Source: Oscheius dolichura (Eukaryota > Nematoda > Chromadorea > Rhabditida > Rhabditidae). Taken from it: DNA of 64,000 bases. Below are positions 1 through 11,400 of this stretch, piece by piece. The first letter of the stretch is position 1. Each line of letters opens with the position of its first letter. Where the stretch lies: assembly GCA_932521035.1 (NCBI GenBank), contig OW051494.1, forward strand, positions 7,426,001 through 7,490,000, read 5' to 3'. The translations under genes and the position numbers were made by a program. The notes below the pieces were generated by a model. The model worked only from the letters and a program-made list of their open reading frames with translations, did not search any database and was not told where the DNA came from.

Positions 1-591
1 TTCAACCATATCTGGGAACCTCAAAACTAATCAGTTCGGTGGACACAGATGATAAGCGGTGAGAAAAGAGTCCGGCTATCTATCTACACTTGGTAAATCC
101 GGGTCTTCGCCTAAATATGGGCGTACACGGGCGTAGCCAGCAATAGTAGACTGACTCATTGATAAGGGAAAGGGAAGAACCCAGGAAGAAGGCATTTGGG
201 TGCCTATTTTTCTAATTTTTTGCACGAATAAATACTGAAGCGTTTCTAGAAAACGGTATCCTGTCCATTAGCCATCCCCCAGGGACAAGTAGAGGCTCTC
301 TTCGGAGAGGTATGGGGGGATTAGTGACGGGCTGTCAGGTTACTGGCCTTAAAAAGTCTTTACCAATTAATTTTGTCTTTTTAAATCGTCTGATTGATTA
401 ACATCTTACGAACGGTGAGAAAACCGAGGTCTGCCGCTGGGTGACGTCGAATTCCTTGCCCTGTGCCCCCGCCCCTCGATCTTCGCATAAAAGGCGGGCT
501 CTGCCTGCCCACCGCCACTGCCAGGTCTCGCCTGCACTGCCACCCAGCTACAGTACTCCCTCACACATCCACACGAAACAAGAGACGAAAT
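1..591. other. No gene recognised
   Basis: I see no supported coding exon, RNA gene or element here. Short open frames from about 441 exist, but only their 3' tip, from 592, joins in phase to the following exons. Confidence 0.4.
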
Positions 592-1004
592 ATGTACGTG
601 GACGAAGACAAAGAGGTATCCTCCCTTTCTGCCTGGTTACTGTAGTCCGGTCATTTTAGAACTACTGGCAAGAGATGGAAAACGAGAGAGAAGAGGAACG
701 ACGAAAGGAGGAGGAAGAACGCGAGAGGGAGAGACAAATGGAATTGGAAAGACAACTGGAGGAGGCGGAAAAGGCGAGCCGACGACGACAACAGGAATTA
801 GATCGGATGGAATGGGAACTACAGCGAGAGGTAGCCATCCCCCTTTTTGGCCTCCTATAATGAAATTTATAGAGAGAAGTTGCTCGGCTGGCAGAAGAAT
901 TGGAAGCAGAACGACGTCAAGCCGAGGAAAATCAACGCATAGCCAATGAATTGCAAAGACAACTGGAGGAGGAGACCAGGCGACTGGACGAGGCGGACAG
1001 ATGA
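592..1004 (+). CDS. Small charged coiled-coil protein
   Basis: Three exons join in phase 0: 592-615, 660-830 and 873-1004, giving about 108 residues. The first ATG gives MYVDEDKE; an open frame continues upstream to 463, so the start may be earlier. Almost the whole protein is a Glu/Arg/Gln-rich heptad-like helix, with blocks such as EREEERRKEEEERERER and RQLEEAEKASRRRQQEL. This resembles the helical rod of ERM or myosin-like proteins, but low-complexity composition alone could give that look. There is no signal peptide or membrane segment. Introns are 44 and 42 bp, typical of nematodes. No function is assigned; it could also be a fragment of a longer coiled-coil gene. Confidence 0.5.
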
Positions 1005-2551
1005 GATGGACGAGGAGAGGACGGACGGACCAGACGAACCAAAGATATTGTACATAGTCGTGACTAATAATACTAATATTGTCTAATAAAACTACGCTAA
1101 TAAGACTTGAATCTCGAGAAGGGTTACTGTATCGGGGCAGCTGGCTGTGAGGGAAGCCACGTGGCCAGGGAAGACACACGAAGAACACCGGAAGGCAGAT
1201 GAGGGCAGGCGGATTGTTTGCCTCTCTAGCTGGTGGCATGCAGTTGTTCAGGCCAAAATGAGGAAACTACAAAATAGGGAAATCCAAGTTTCCTCAATTT
1301 TTCGATAGAATAGGGAGGAGGACAAGGTGCCCCATTCCATTTTGCCTCCTCATTTCATTCACGTGTACCTAGCGACCGGGATGAGACGCTTTAGCCGAGG
1401 CTTTGCCTTATTTCGCAATAAACAGCTGGATCAGTTGTATTTCATAGTGGAGAACATTCTGTCGAACAGGAGAGAAGAATTTCATCAGAAGGTGACCAAG
1501 TTCGATCAGAACTATCTCTGTTGCCTGTTGTACGGAATGTTGTTATTCTCTCCCAGGCCCCTTTGACTAAAGCAAAGGGAAGCTAAAGAATTCGTAAAAA
1601 TTCTCTATTTTCTTCCTGACTGGGATATATTGTAGGGCACAGAAACAGACGGAATCAGCGGCTGCAACTCTTCCAAAGTTTGAGATAAAGAGGCGAAAGA
1701 ACGCGGCCTGTCACGCTTATTTTTGATTCACGGTGGAGGGAACGGGAGATAATCCTTTTAGTCACAGGGAAAACAAAGACCACGATAAGGAGCAGGGATT
1801 GAGAGACGGGGCGTTTGAGACAGACAGTAGACTTCTGCTTCTTTCCACCCCGCGGGCGGTCGGTCCCCATTTCTCTGCCGCCAAAGCAGCCAGCTGCGGT
1901 TGCTGCCGACTTTTTCCGACTTCAACTGCTGTTGCTGCTCGTCCGCCGCCGTGCTGCCGTGATAAAGGACAGGATCCCGACCTCAAGCCGGACTGGAGCA
2001 CCGTGAGGCCGTAGGCTCTACTGGATTCAACATCCTAGCCGGCCAGCGACTTCTACCAACAGAAGCAGCAACAACATCAACGGTTATGGATGCGGACTCC
2101 CTCTCCCCGTCGACTTGGCCACTTGGGAGAGTACCAGCCTACTACCTCGCCGTTCCGCTGTAGCAGTTCAAGAACTCGTGCAGCAACAAGGGACAAGAGG
2201 CCTCCCTCGAGTGATATGCGCTGATTATGGGAATAAAACTTGAAACTTGAAATGCAGTAGAAGAGGAGGATATAATTGGATAAATTAGGATAAAGACCGC
2301 TGAAGTAAGAGAAGCTAGACAAGAAGCCGTGGTATCGTATGGCAAGAGAAGGAACACCACCAGGGAGATAAACCATCTGAGTGCCGAATACCGTATTCCC
2401 TTCTTGTGCTACGACGCCCACTCTTAGGACAAATTGACATTGGGCTGTCTCTCCAACCACATGCGAAGATTTTGCGACACGGATACCCTTTACTATTCTT
2501 GTTGAAAGAAACACCTCAGCCTTTTGCCTATTCTACAATTCCCGGAGGACA
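1005..2551. other. Region with one exon-like open frame
   Basis: A plus-strand open frame at 1327-1566 contains GMRRFSRGFALFRNKQLDQL, which reads like real protein, and could splice near 1530 to a frame beginning about 1637. I could not build a complete gene. Other open frames on both strands between 1650 and 2514 lack convincing splice signals. Confidence 0.25.
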
Positions 2552-3076
2552 ATGGCAAAAGTGACAGGAAGCAGACAGAGACAGGACAAGGAGCTCGGCT
2601 CGGCGGGCAGGGCAACGCGGAGGACAGCCAGCATAGAAATCCCCTCGCTTATTTCACAGATTCAAAACGTAGAAGATTTTCTTGCTCATAAGGTTCGTCT
2701 AAAGTAATTCTGGTTGTCGTCTACAGTAACCCATTGTGGGTAGACTAGACTACCTAAAATGTTAGCTTCCTCCCTCATCCTCCTCTTTTCTGTCCTGGTC
2801 AGTGTCGGACGAATGCCAGCCCAAGGAAATCTTATGCCGTATTCACGTTCAACCCTTGTCTCAAAATCTCTTGTCAGATCTCTCCTCCAAAATCTCCAGG
2901 ATGCTCATGTTGACGTTTTTCTCTTGCAAAAGGCTTTCGCCAAAAGTCTAGCTGACCGGCTACGGTAACTCCTTCTGGGTGCAGCCATGCAACCCTCGCG
3001 TGCAAACAGTCCCACATAAAATGCTGCCTCTTCCAGCGGGATCTACGTCAAGGGGGAGTCTCCATTCAGTCTCTGA
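2552..3076 (+). CDS. Small uncharacterised helical protein
   Basis: Exons 2552-2703, 2878-2964 and 3037-3076 join in matching phases (2 then 2) and give 92 residues ending in KGESPFSL. The N-terminus is basic (MAKVTGSRQRQDKE). The middle, from about residue 30 to 80, is predicted to be amphipathic helix, with ISQIQNVEDFLAHK and LLQNLQDAHVDVFLLQKA. No signal peptide is seen. The length and helical character would suit a subunit of a small helical complex, but I do not recognise the family. A 3' AATAAA-like signal lies near 3207. An overlapping frame at 2759 that starts with a hydrophobic stretch is mostly intron in this model. Confidence 0.5.
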
Positions 3077-3680
3077 CGCTATCAGCCTACACGGTGTTCG
3101 ATGAATGGGGAGGACAATCTGCTAGAGGAGAGGCCGCCGGTGGCCACTGCTATAGTTTATTACGGAAGGCCAGAGAGATAATCTTTGAAGGCTGTTTTGT
3201 CCATAAATAAACAGTATTCCTACGTCATTTGACTATTTCCAGCCGCCCTCCAAGTTCAAAATAATACGTGCAATAGGTGACATTTTTCTCAGGTTGTGTC
3301 CACCACAGGCCCTATTCTTCCGCCCCCGCCCAGCTCCCCCCATCCAGCAACAATAAATAAACAAATTACTTAAACGGGGGTTCGTCGTATTTGACCTGTT
3401 GCTATCATTTCGTGTACTCGAATTCCTGTTTGTATTGGGGGTGAACGGCAAACAAACGAGGCAGAGAAGAGTAGAGATTGTGTGGGGGCAGCCGAAAAAA
3501 GGGAACACCCATTGAGGGGGGACAGCTACTCGGGGAATAGCCACTCGCCAAGGCCTCATTTGGGGAGGCCAATGGGATTAGCCACTCGAGGAATGTGATC
3601 GGTAGGGAATAGAAATGAATTTTGAAGTTTGAAGACCAAGGAGATCAGGACTCGAAAAGGTGAGGGATACCTCCTGCCCA
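3077..3680. other. Intergenic, convergent gene ends
   Basis: Lies between the 3' ends of the plus-strand small gene and the minus-strand AASDH-like gene. It has AATAAA-type sequences near 3207 and 3352. I looked here for the missing carrier domain of the AASDH-like gene and found no candidate exon. Confidence 0.4.
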
Positions 3681-6179
3681 TTAAAACGACTGCCTACCGT
3701 AATCCACCAGGATGGCGTCGTCCATCCCCCGCTGTATCCCATGTCGGCCAAGGATCTCCCAGAAGCGGGCCTCTCTCCACTGGTCCGTGTAGGTCGCCTC
3801 AATCCCTGTCAACAGGCGTTCGTTGTCTACTTTTCCTGAACATTTCACCATCAAATAAGTTCAAAAGGAATAAATACCGTTATTGGTCAGAGGAACCTCA
3901 TGGACAGTGAGGATAGTCACGGGCAGAGTCGGGGGACAGTGCTTCCTCACCAAAGAGTGGAGTCCGGCCTCTGATTGTCTGTCGCTTTGGTGAAATTTCA
4001 CAAAGAGGACAAGATATTCCTGGATAATAGAGTAAGTAGGATGAGTAAAATAAGATGAAATACCTCTTTCCAGACGAGAAAACGAGCAAAGTCGACTTCG
4101 GCCACTTGGGAGAGGATGGCCTCGCTGCAATCCTCCAGATTCAATTTGACTCCGTTAATCTTTTTCTGTAAATTTTGACGAATTACTGTCGATTTCATAA
4201 GTTTTCAATGTGAACTATTACAAAAATTCGACTAATCTCCCCCAGGGAATACTTTCCAACGAGGGCGGAAGCCGCGATAAGCGAGCAACCTACAAGGTCC
4301 TTTGTCTTTTCCGGCGCTCATACACTCATCTTTATCGGATTCTGACGAAATTTTAATTCAATCCAAAATGGGAAGAGGATTGGAAATCAGGAGGGGTCTG
4401 CCGAAACGAGGGGAATCAGTGTTTTCCGTTCAAATATCAAAAATCGCGTTTCGGCTGTCTAACCGCGGCAGCCATCAACGTTTTCTCTGTATTGGGTCTT
4501 GTGATAATCGTCGAGACGTAAAATAACTTACGATGTTGTCAAGTCTGCCTTGTAGAACAATTCCCTCTGTAGTCTGGAGAGCCCAATCTCCTGTTGGGTG
4601 GCTGGCAGGTTGGATGCCGTTGACGGTACAGAGCCGACGGCCCTCGATGTAGACGGCGCCGTCCTCCCCCATCCGAATGGCCGTCTCCTCAATGGGAATG
4701 CCAAGTGGTACAACTTGACAGCTAGAAGAAGAGGAGTAGTGGGGGAGGATGGTGGGGGACGTACTCTTTCTCTACTTGGTATACCGTAGCCCAACAGGAG
4801 ACCTCCGTGACCCCGTAGACATCGTAGACTCGGGTAGAGGGGAAATGAGACGGGCGATAAGCTTGGACATAAGAGAGCGGGAACTGAAAAGGTCAGAATT
4901 AGTCTTGATGTCCGTTTACAGGAGGAGACGATCTCCCTCTATGCGACTCCAATCCCACGAGGCGATTCTCCCTTTCTGCCAGTCTCTGCCACCCCTTGAT
5001 TACCCCCGCCATAATCGCTTGTCCTCTCTTCACCGAGATAAGATAACGGCCCAATCGGCTGCCGCCCTCGAAACTGACCTTTTCGCCTCCCAGAAGAATT
5101 GTTTTGACCGAGTCCATGAAGTTCGTATTGTCCGGGGTAAAGTTGAGCATTTTGAAGAGGGCCGGGGTGAACTGAAATATCTCTTGGACTACTAATCAAC
5201 GGACCGAACCTGGACAAACGTGGGCTTGTATTCCTGGATGACTTTGAGCAGAAGATGAGGAGACGAGCGGATCTCGTCAGTCACATGGATCATTGTAGCT
5301 CCTGAAAAGACATCCGGCTGTCTAATTGTGGATGTCCCTTACCCGTCGCCATACAGAGGAAGATCTCCACAATGGAGGGATCAAATAGAACGGAGGTCGA
5401 GAAGAGAACACGGTCATTCTCGGTCAATTGGAAACGTTTTCTGAAGAAAGAATAAGAGAAACTGTCAAGGGAAACTGATGGGAAAGGGAGAAAGGGGACT
5501 TTCCAATTGATTTTTCCACTCTAATCAGTCAAACCGGGGTGATAATTTAGCAATAAGATAAGAGGACAGCCTTTGGAAAGTCTGCCCTGCCAACGGCAGG
5601 AGATCAAAAAACGAAGGAACTGACCGAAAGTCTGAGATATTCGGCCAGATGGCCCGATTGGGCACGGCTACAAGCTTGGGCTTCCCGGTGGAGCCGGAGG
5701 TCCGGATGGCGTAGCAGATCTGCTCTTTGAGGAAGAGGCATCTCTGCTGGTCCATCTTGTCCTCGTCATATTGCTGTAAATGAAGGGATAGAAGGTGGAG
5801 GATGACGGGGAAGAGCACCTTAATCCGGTCTAATAGCCAACTGGGACGATACTCGGCCGGAGAGATGCCAGGAGGGAGAAAGACGAAGGGGCGACTGGTG
5901 AGGAGGCACGCGTGGAGGATTGCGATCGAGCGGACGGCTCGGCCCTGGATGAACTGGATTGGATGCCGGTCACTCTTCTGCCGGAGAGTGCCAAACTCTT
6001 CCCAGACCTGGAATATCCACTTTTATAGTTTAAAATTGAGGGAGACTGACCATGTTTTCGTATTCCTCTTTGGAATGGACGACAACTCCATCACTGGTGG
6101 CTTCGATTATTGAGAACGGGTAAAGCTCGTCCGTCGTGGCGGTTCCTTCAAAGGACATGGCATTCTGAACCGAGGACAT
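3681..6179 (-). CDS. AASDH/ACSF4-like adenylation-domain enzyme
   Basis: Eleven exons join in phase on the minus strand: 6179-6051, 6007-5819, 5773-5625, 5440-5343, 5301-5210, 5171-5079, 4883-4765, 4721-4532, 4165-4064, 4019-3878 and 3835-3681, about 485 residues. The ANL-superfamily motifs are clear: TSGSTGKPKLVAVPN (phosphate loop), VLFDPSIVEIFL, VYDVYGVTEVSCWATV (substrate and adenine region), GDWALQ and a C-terminal NGKVDNERLL hinge. Sequence and motif order match animal 2-aminoadipic-6-semialdehyde dehydrogenase/acyl-CoA synthetase family member 4, which activates a carboxylate (beta-alanine in insects and mammals) with ATP. The N-terminus may be incomplete. The frame ends at VDYGRQSF, where family members continue into a carrier domain around GGDSL, so the protein looks truncated or the last exons are missed. 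Confidence 0.8.
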
Positions 6180-8479
6180 TTGACAGGGAGAGGAGAGAAA
6201 TAGGAAGAAGGAGAAGGGAAAGCATCGCTTCTTATTCGGAAGCGGGCCAGGAGGAAAGAAATGAAATAAGCCATACAAAGGGAGGAAGGACGGGAGAGAC
6301 ACTGTAAGGAGGAGGAGAACTCATATTGCTCGGAATGGCGTGAAGACGTGGAGACAGTCAACTTCCCCGATAAATATCCCGCATTGACGCGCATTCTGAC
6401 TGTCCGGGAGACAGGAATTCTCGACTTCTATTGACTTTTCGACTGAGAGGATGACAAAAGAGGATACAGTAGTCAGGCCCGCTCATTTTAGGAGAATCCT
6501 AATGTTTTTGTCCCATGTTTCCTCTTATTTATTTTTGGACAAAGTCTTCGCTATTCTCTTTCCTACAATAGAGCAGCTAAATTATTCAGAAAAGACGTTA
6601 AAAGCAGCCCAAAGGCAGAATGACCGGAGGAGGCGGCGGGAGGCGCACCAATGGCCGCCAAAAGAGGGTAATGACCACTGATTACTCATTACCTTCTACT
6701 TTTCCGACGTTAAGTTTTAAATTTAACTGTTTTCTTTGCCAAACTCCAATAAATAAATAGAAATAATTTGAAAAAAATTGAGTCTCGTCCGTGTGGAAAC
6801 GTCCGTCCCGGCAGGGCAACAGTAGCCGAATTTCAATCTAGAAATTCCCCCTTGTCCACTTCTTTGATTGTGGCTGGCCTTGGCGTGAAATCCCCCGGGA
6901 CAGATGTTTTTTCGTGCTCTGCTCCTCGTCCTCCTCCTCCCTGTCGTCCCCGTGTCGTCTCAGGTATCAAATTCCGCGTTGCGTCGTCGGAAGCCGTAAA
7001 AATTTGAGCCCGGCTATTTTTATGTCCGTCTCCGGTGGCCGGCAGCAGTCAAAGGGCACCGACCTCCGGGGTGGCGCCTCTCTCTTTTTTTAAATAGTAA
7101 TTCAGGAAAAGCGAAAAATGCGGACTTCCCGAAAAGGCTGAAACTCGCCGGCGATTTGCTTTCGTCCGGGGGGCTCTTCTGTTTGCATTTTCGCCTTCTA
7201 TTGCAGACGAGAAGGGGGAGAGGCGACAGCACACACGTCCGCAGGTCACGCACACGCGGAAAGAGGACGCGGAGGACGAAAAAAATGGGAAGAGGAGCGG
7301 AAAGAAGAGAGCATTTTGCAGGGGAGAGACAGAGACACAGTTAGACAGCCAGTCTCTGTCCCCCTGCTAGCCTTCCAATTCCAAGTCAGCGGCCGGCCAT
7401 GTGGGGTCTTTTTTTCTGCGTGTTTATAGCCCCGGAATTGTTTTCTGTTTTCAGCAAAAGACTATTTCTCCTTCCCGGACACACGGGGCACGTGGTGTAC
7501 TTACCCCCCTTATTGCTGCAAAATATAGAAAATGGAGAGAACAGGGTGGGTGCTTGGACTCCCGGGTCACACCTGGCCATGGGAGAAACGAACGAACGGA
7601 TGATGATAATTATTAGGACAAAGTCCGTCTGTTCGGGAAATGGAGACGAGATGGAGCAGGGCGTACTGAAGCAAGGGCAGAGACCACGAGGAGGACGGGG
7701 AGGACGAGGAGGACGAGGCGCTAGGAGGAGAGGAAGAGAACCTTTTCCATACACGGTCTATCAAATTTTCTGATTTTTACGTTTACATAAACTGTAGACA
7801 AAGTAGCTGTTGGATTACTGTAAGCAAGTCAGGCGTCCTTCCGTGCCAACGCGGCTGGCCTTCATTTCTCTGCTCAAAATGAACATTCAAAATGCTCTTG
7901 ACCAGTAGCTTTTCTAGATTAATTTTTGACTTGGCGGTCAATTTGAATGAGTACAGTAAGCCTAGAAACGCCAGTAGTTGCTGGGGAGGATGAGGACGGC
8001 GACAGGAGGAGAAGGACCTCCGCGGGACCAAGACGGCTTCCAAGGATCTCGCCTAGACTTTGAGGATGAATTTTCCTTCCGATGAAGAAGACACTGCACT
8101 GAGACGTGTTCTTTTGCTCGCAGTGATCTCTCCTCCCGGCCCGGAGGAGCAGTCGCCCGCCCTGTGTGTTCCCAAACTTTGGTAAAATCGTCTGGCACTG
8201 TTTGTCTAAACAAATATCGGCAAGAAGACAACTGGTTTCCGGGAAGTAAAAAGTCAATTTGTTTATTGTCTCGGTGAATTCTGTGACCCCGCCTGTCCCC
8301 CAGACTATAGACGGACGTTGATCCCCCACTCTTCCGTTTCCGTTGAACTTCCCCTTCGTCCTCACTTTCCCCCTCGTCCGTGTGCCGCCCCTTTTGCCCC
8401 GAGGCAACCATCCTCCTCCTCGTCGGAAAAGGCCCCGCCTCCCGATCGGACCCCCTCCGCGTCTCTTCCGTTGCCGCGG
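6180..8479. other. Intergenic with weak exon-like pieces
   Basis: At 6904-6963 the plus strand encodes a signal-peptide-like exon (MFFRALLLVLLLPVVPVSSQ) followed by a GT donor; a very basic frame after an acceptor near 7204 could follow, but this is speculative. At about 7685-7735 there is a GGACGA-type purine repeat. The remaining long frames, including minus-strand ones over 7919-8527, look like by-products of GC-rich sequence. Confidence 0.3.
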
Positions 8480-11400
8480 ATGATACAATTCAATCGCGGC
8501 GGAGATCGTCACCATCATCATCAGCATCTATTACAGACTGTCAACAAAATGACACCGAGGATCGACGAGGAAGAGGTTAATATTCAATTTATCTGTTCTA
8601 GTCTATATTCTGTCTGCCCTTCTCCCCCTAAAAAGAGGAACTTCCCCGCCTCCTCCCCTCCCAAAAATAATTATTCCCAACTATTTCCTTCTTCTCATTA
8701 TCTCCTAATTCCGGAGGACATGTGATCGGCTACAATTTCCGGGGGGATTTGGGGAATTTCATGTCTCCTTTCTCTGCAATTCCCTGCAAACATTGAGATA
8801 CAGAGAATATTATTTTTCCGTACTCTTTCTTGTTTTCGCTACAAATGACGATGTCCTCCGAGCAGGTGTAAAACCTGCCCTGGAAGAGGTCCCCTGCCCT
8901 CGGGATTATCCTGATTTCTCCGGCTCCTCCCCGGTCTGTCATGTGCTCTACCAATTAAAATGACTAGTCGAGCCAGGTTCTTTCGCTGTCTACCTCGGAT
9001 ATCTCCTCTCAATTCCATAAATACTTGTCCTCTTCGGGGATCTCTGCTCCCAGTCTTCTACCTTTTATTCTTCCCTCTCTCTCTAGTTGATCCCCCGTCG
9101 TCCTCCCCTTGACCAGTAGCCACTGGCCCTTTGTTTTCCTTCTATATACCACGGTGAGCCATGTGCCTGTCCCATTCCCATGTCCTTTTCTCCCTATCCT
9201 GAGAATAACATGATTTTTATTCCGGGGGCCAATTGGTCGAACCACACCCGGCGAGTCTGTTCCTTCTTCTCCCTTTCGATCACAAACCGCGCTGCCTGCT
9301 GATCGAGACCCGAGAGAAGGGGGACCGGTTGAAATTTTCGACGTCGAAGGAAGTTACGTATGGTCAGGGGGGCTGACGACGATGACCATTTTTCGGGGGG
9401 ATATTTATCGATTCTCGAAACAGATTTATCGCCTTGTCTCTCCTCTCTCTCACCTTTTTCTTAATTCTTCGACGGGAACGGGGGCACTTGGGACAGCGGC
9501 TATCAGTTGCACAGATCATATTCTATCACTTCCCCAGTACAAAAAGAGCACAGTTCACACTATTTTCTCTAGGAATACCAAGCTCCGGGAAGAGAATTCC
9601 ACCTGTTTATAGGATGAAATCAGCTGGACCATGCCTAATACTCTGCCTGCCCTTCTGAGGCACTGGAGGGCGTTCCTTTCGCCAATTTCGATAAATGGCC
9701 TTCTTTTATATCAAATTTGATACATTTCTATCTTTAAAATTTCTCTATTTTGGTTTTGTGACGAGAATTCTGGAGGGTAAGGTCGCGCTATCCCTAAACC
9801 GTCAGCTATCCCCACCTTTTGAGCCATTTCTTCTCATTTTCTTCGGTTTTTCATACATGGTTTTATTATCCCCATAAAAAATGAAGAACAACAGATTTTT
9901 TGCATTCCCTTGTTTTCCCATAACTGATCGGCATACTGATTACCGCCCCCATAGATTCCACCCCTCAAGGCGCCCATTCTCCAATTTCCATAAAGCCCTG
10001 GGATTGATTATTTCCTCTCCTTTTCCCCTTTTAATTTGCATATTTCAGCATCCGGATATGGAAGTAAAAATGGAAATAGACGACGAGATACGCATAGAGC
10101 GGCCGACGCCAAAATACGGCGACGGCCGGCGGACATCGGCCCCGGCCATCCTCTGGAGTGCGGCCAGCTTCGTCACAGACCAGCCGACCACGTCGGCCAC
10201 CACCCCGGATTCGATAAATATCCTACAGAGACTCCTCGAAAAGCAGAAATGTGCCAGCGCCTCGTCCAGTCCCGACTCTGGTTCGTCTTCCCCTCCTTTC
10301 CCACTGTCAATTTATCCTTTTCCAGGTATTGGCCTCGATCTCGGTGTCGATCACGATCCTCCCTCGTACTCCGTCCATCCTCACGTCCTCCTACCCGGCT
10401 CCACTGTCCCCCTGCCGGGAATTACTATAGGTAAGGTTCTTTTTTATTCATATAAAGGGGTTATCCATTCAGCCCCTCCAGCGCCTCCCTTAAATACGAC
10501 AAACCCGCACAATTCCCTGTCGTCCTCGTCAAATCTTCCCCCGTTCCTTTGGTCCTGGATAAATGGTGAGTGTTGGGTGTCCCCCTTCGATCAACCAGGG
10601 TAATCAAACCGGGTAATAAGAGTAGCCGCATGCCGTCGATAGCTCAGTTGGTAGAGCGGAGGACTGTAGTAGTCGCTGATATCCTTAGGTCGCTGGTTCG
10701 AATCCGGCTCGACGGAATTCCTTTTTTCTTTTCCCAATCTATCCTCTGCCTCTTGTACTGTCCGTAAAAGCCATCCAAGGTGGGGCTACTTCTCCACGAA
10801 CATTTCCGTTTTCACCTGCTTCCCCATTCCATGTTTGTGTGTACATTCTGACCACACGGCCCTCTCCTTGTTTCAAAAGTCAACAACCCGGGGAAGCTCG
10901 CCACACGTAGTGAGAACCCCGGGAAGGGTGAGAAGGATGCGCTGTGTAATCCGAGTACACGCACGAGTCTATGTCCCCGGGGGAAGCAGATGATTTTCGG
11001 AAGGCCATCTCCGGGGGATCCTCTCCCCCTTGACTTTCTGTTCCCGGAAGGGAGCAATTAGTGATAGTCGAACGGGTCAAGGCCGATTTTAGTAGAAGAG
11101 GAAGTACAAAGTCCGCTCTTTCCCTTCTAAAAGTACAGTATGCCAGCTTCTCTCCTCAGGGCCATCTCCTCGTCCTCCTCCTTCCTTTCCCCTCCCAAAG
11201 CAAATAGTTAGTAGTGAATGTTGAAAATGTTAAAACGGAGTGTCTTCTCTTCTGTGTGCGTGTGTGTGTTTGTATATTTGAACAACAGGAAGTAGAAGCC
11301 CGAGTGAACGCGTTTCTTGTTGACTTTTCCAGGTTGTAGGAGGGAAAGTCGGGGTCGGCCCGGGGTTACGAAGTTCGCCTGCCGGGGGGATCGCGCCTGC

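Noticed and set aside
4899-5150. Open frame through an AASDH-like intron, continuing after GGEK
   Set aside because: Splicing at GTCAGT to the exon at 4883 restores the family sequence (FPLSYVQAY, VYDVYGVTE), so the open intron is coincidence.
7685-7735. Repeat array considered as CRISPR-like
   Set aside because: It is a simple purine-rich microsatellite in eukaryotic DNA without spacers.
7919-8527. 202-codon minus-strand frame, Arg/Gly-rich
   Set aside because: It overlaps the first ETS exon, has low complexity and shows no splice or start support.
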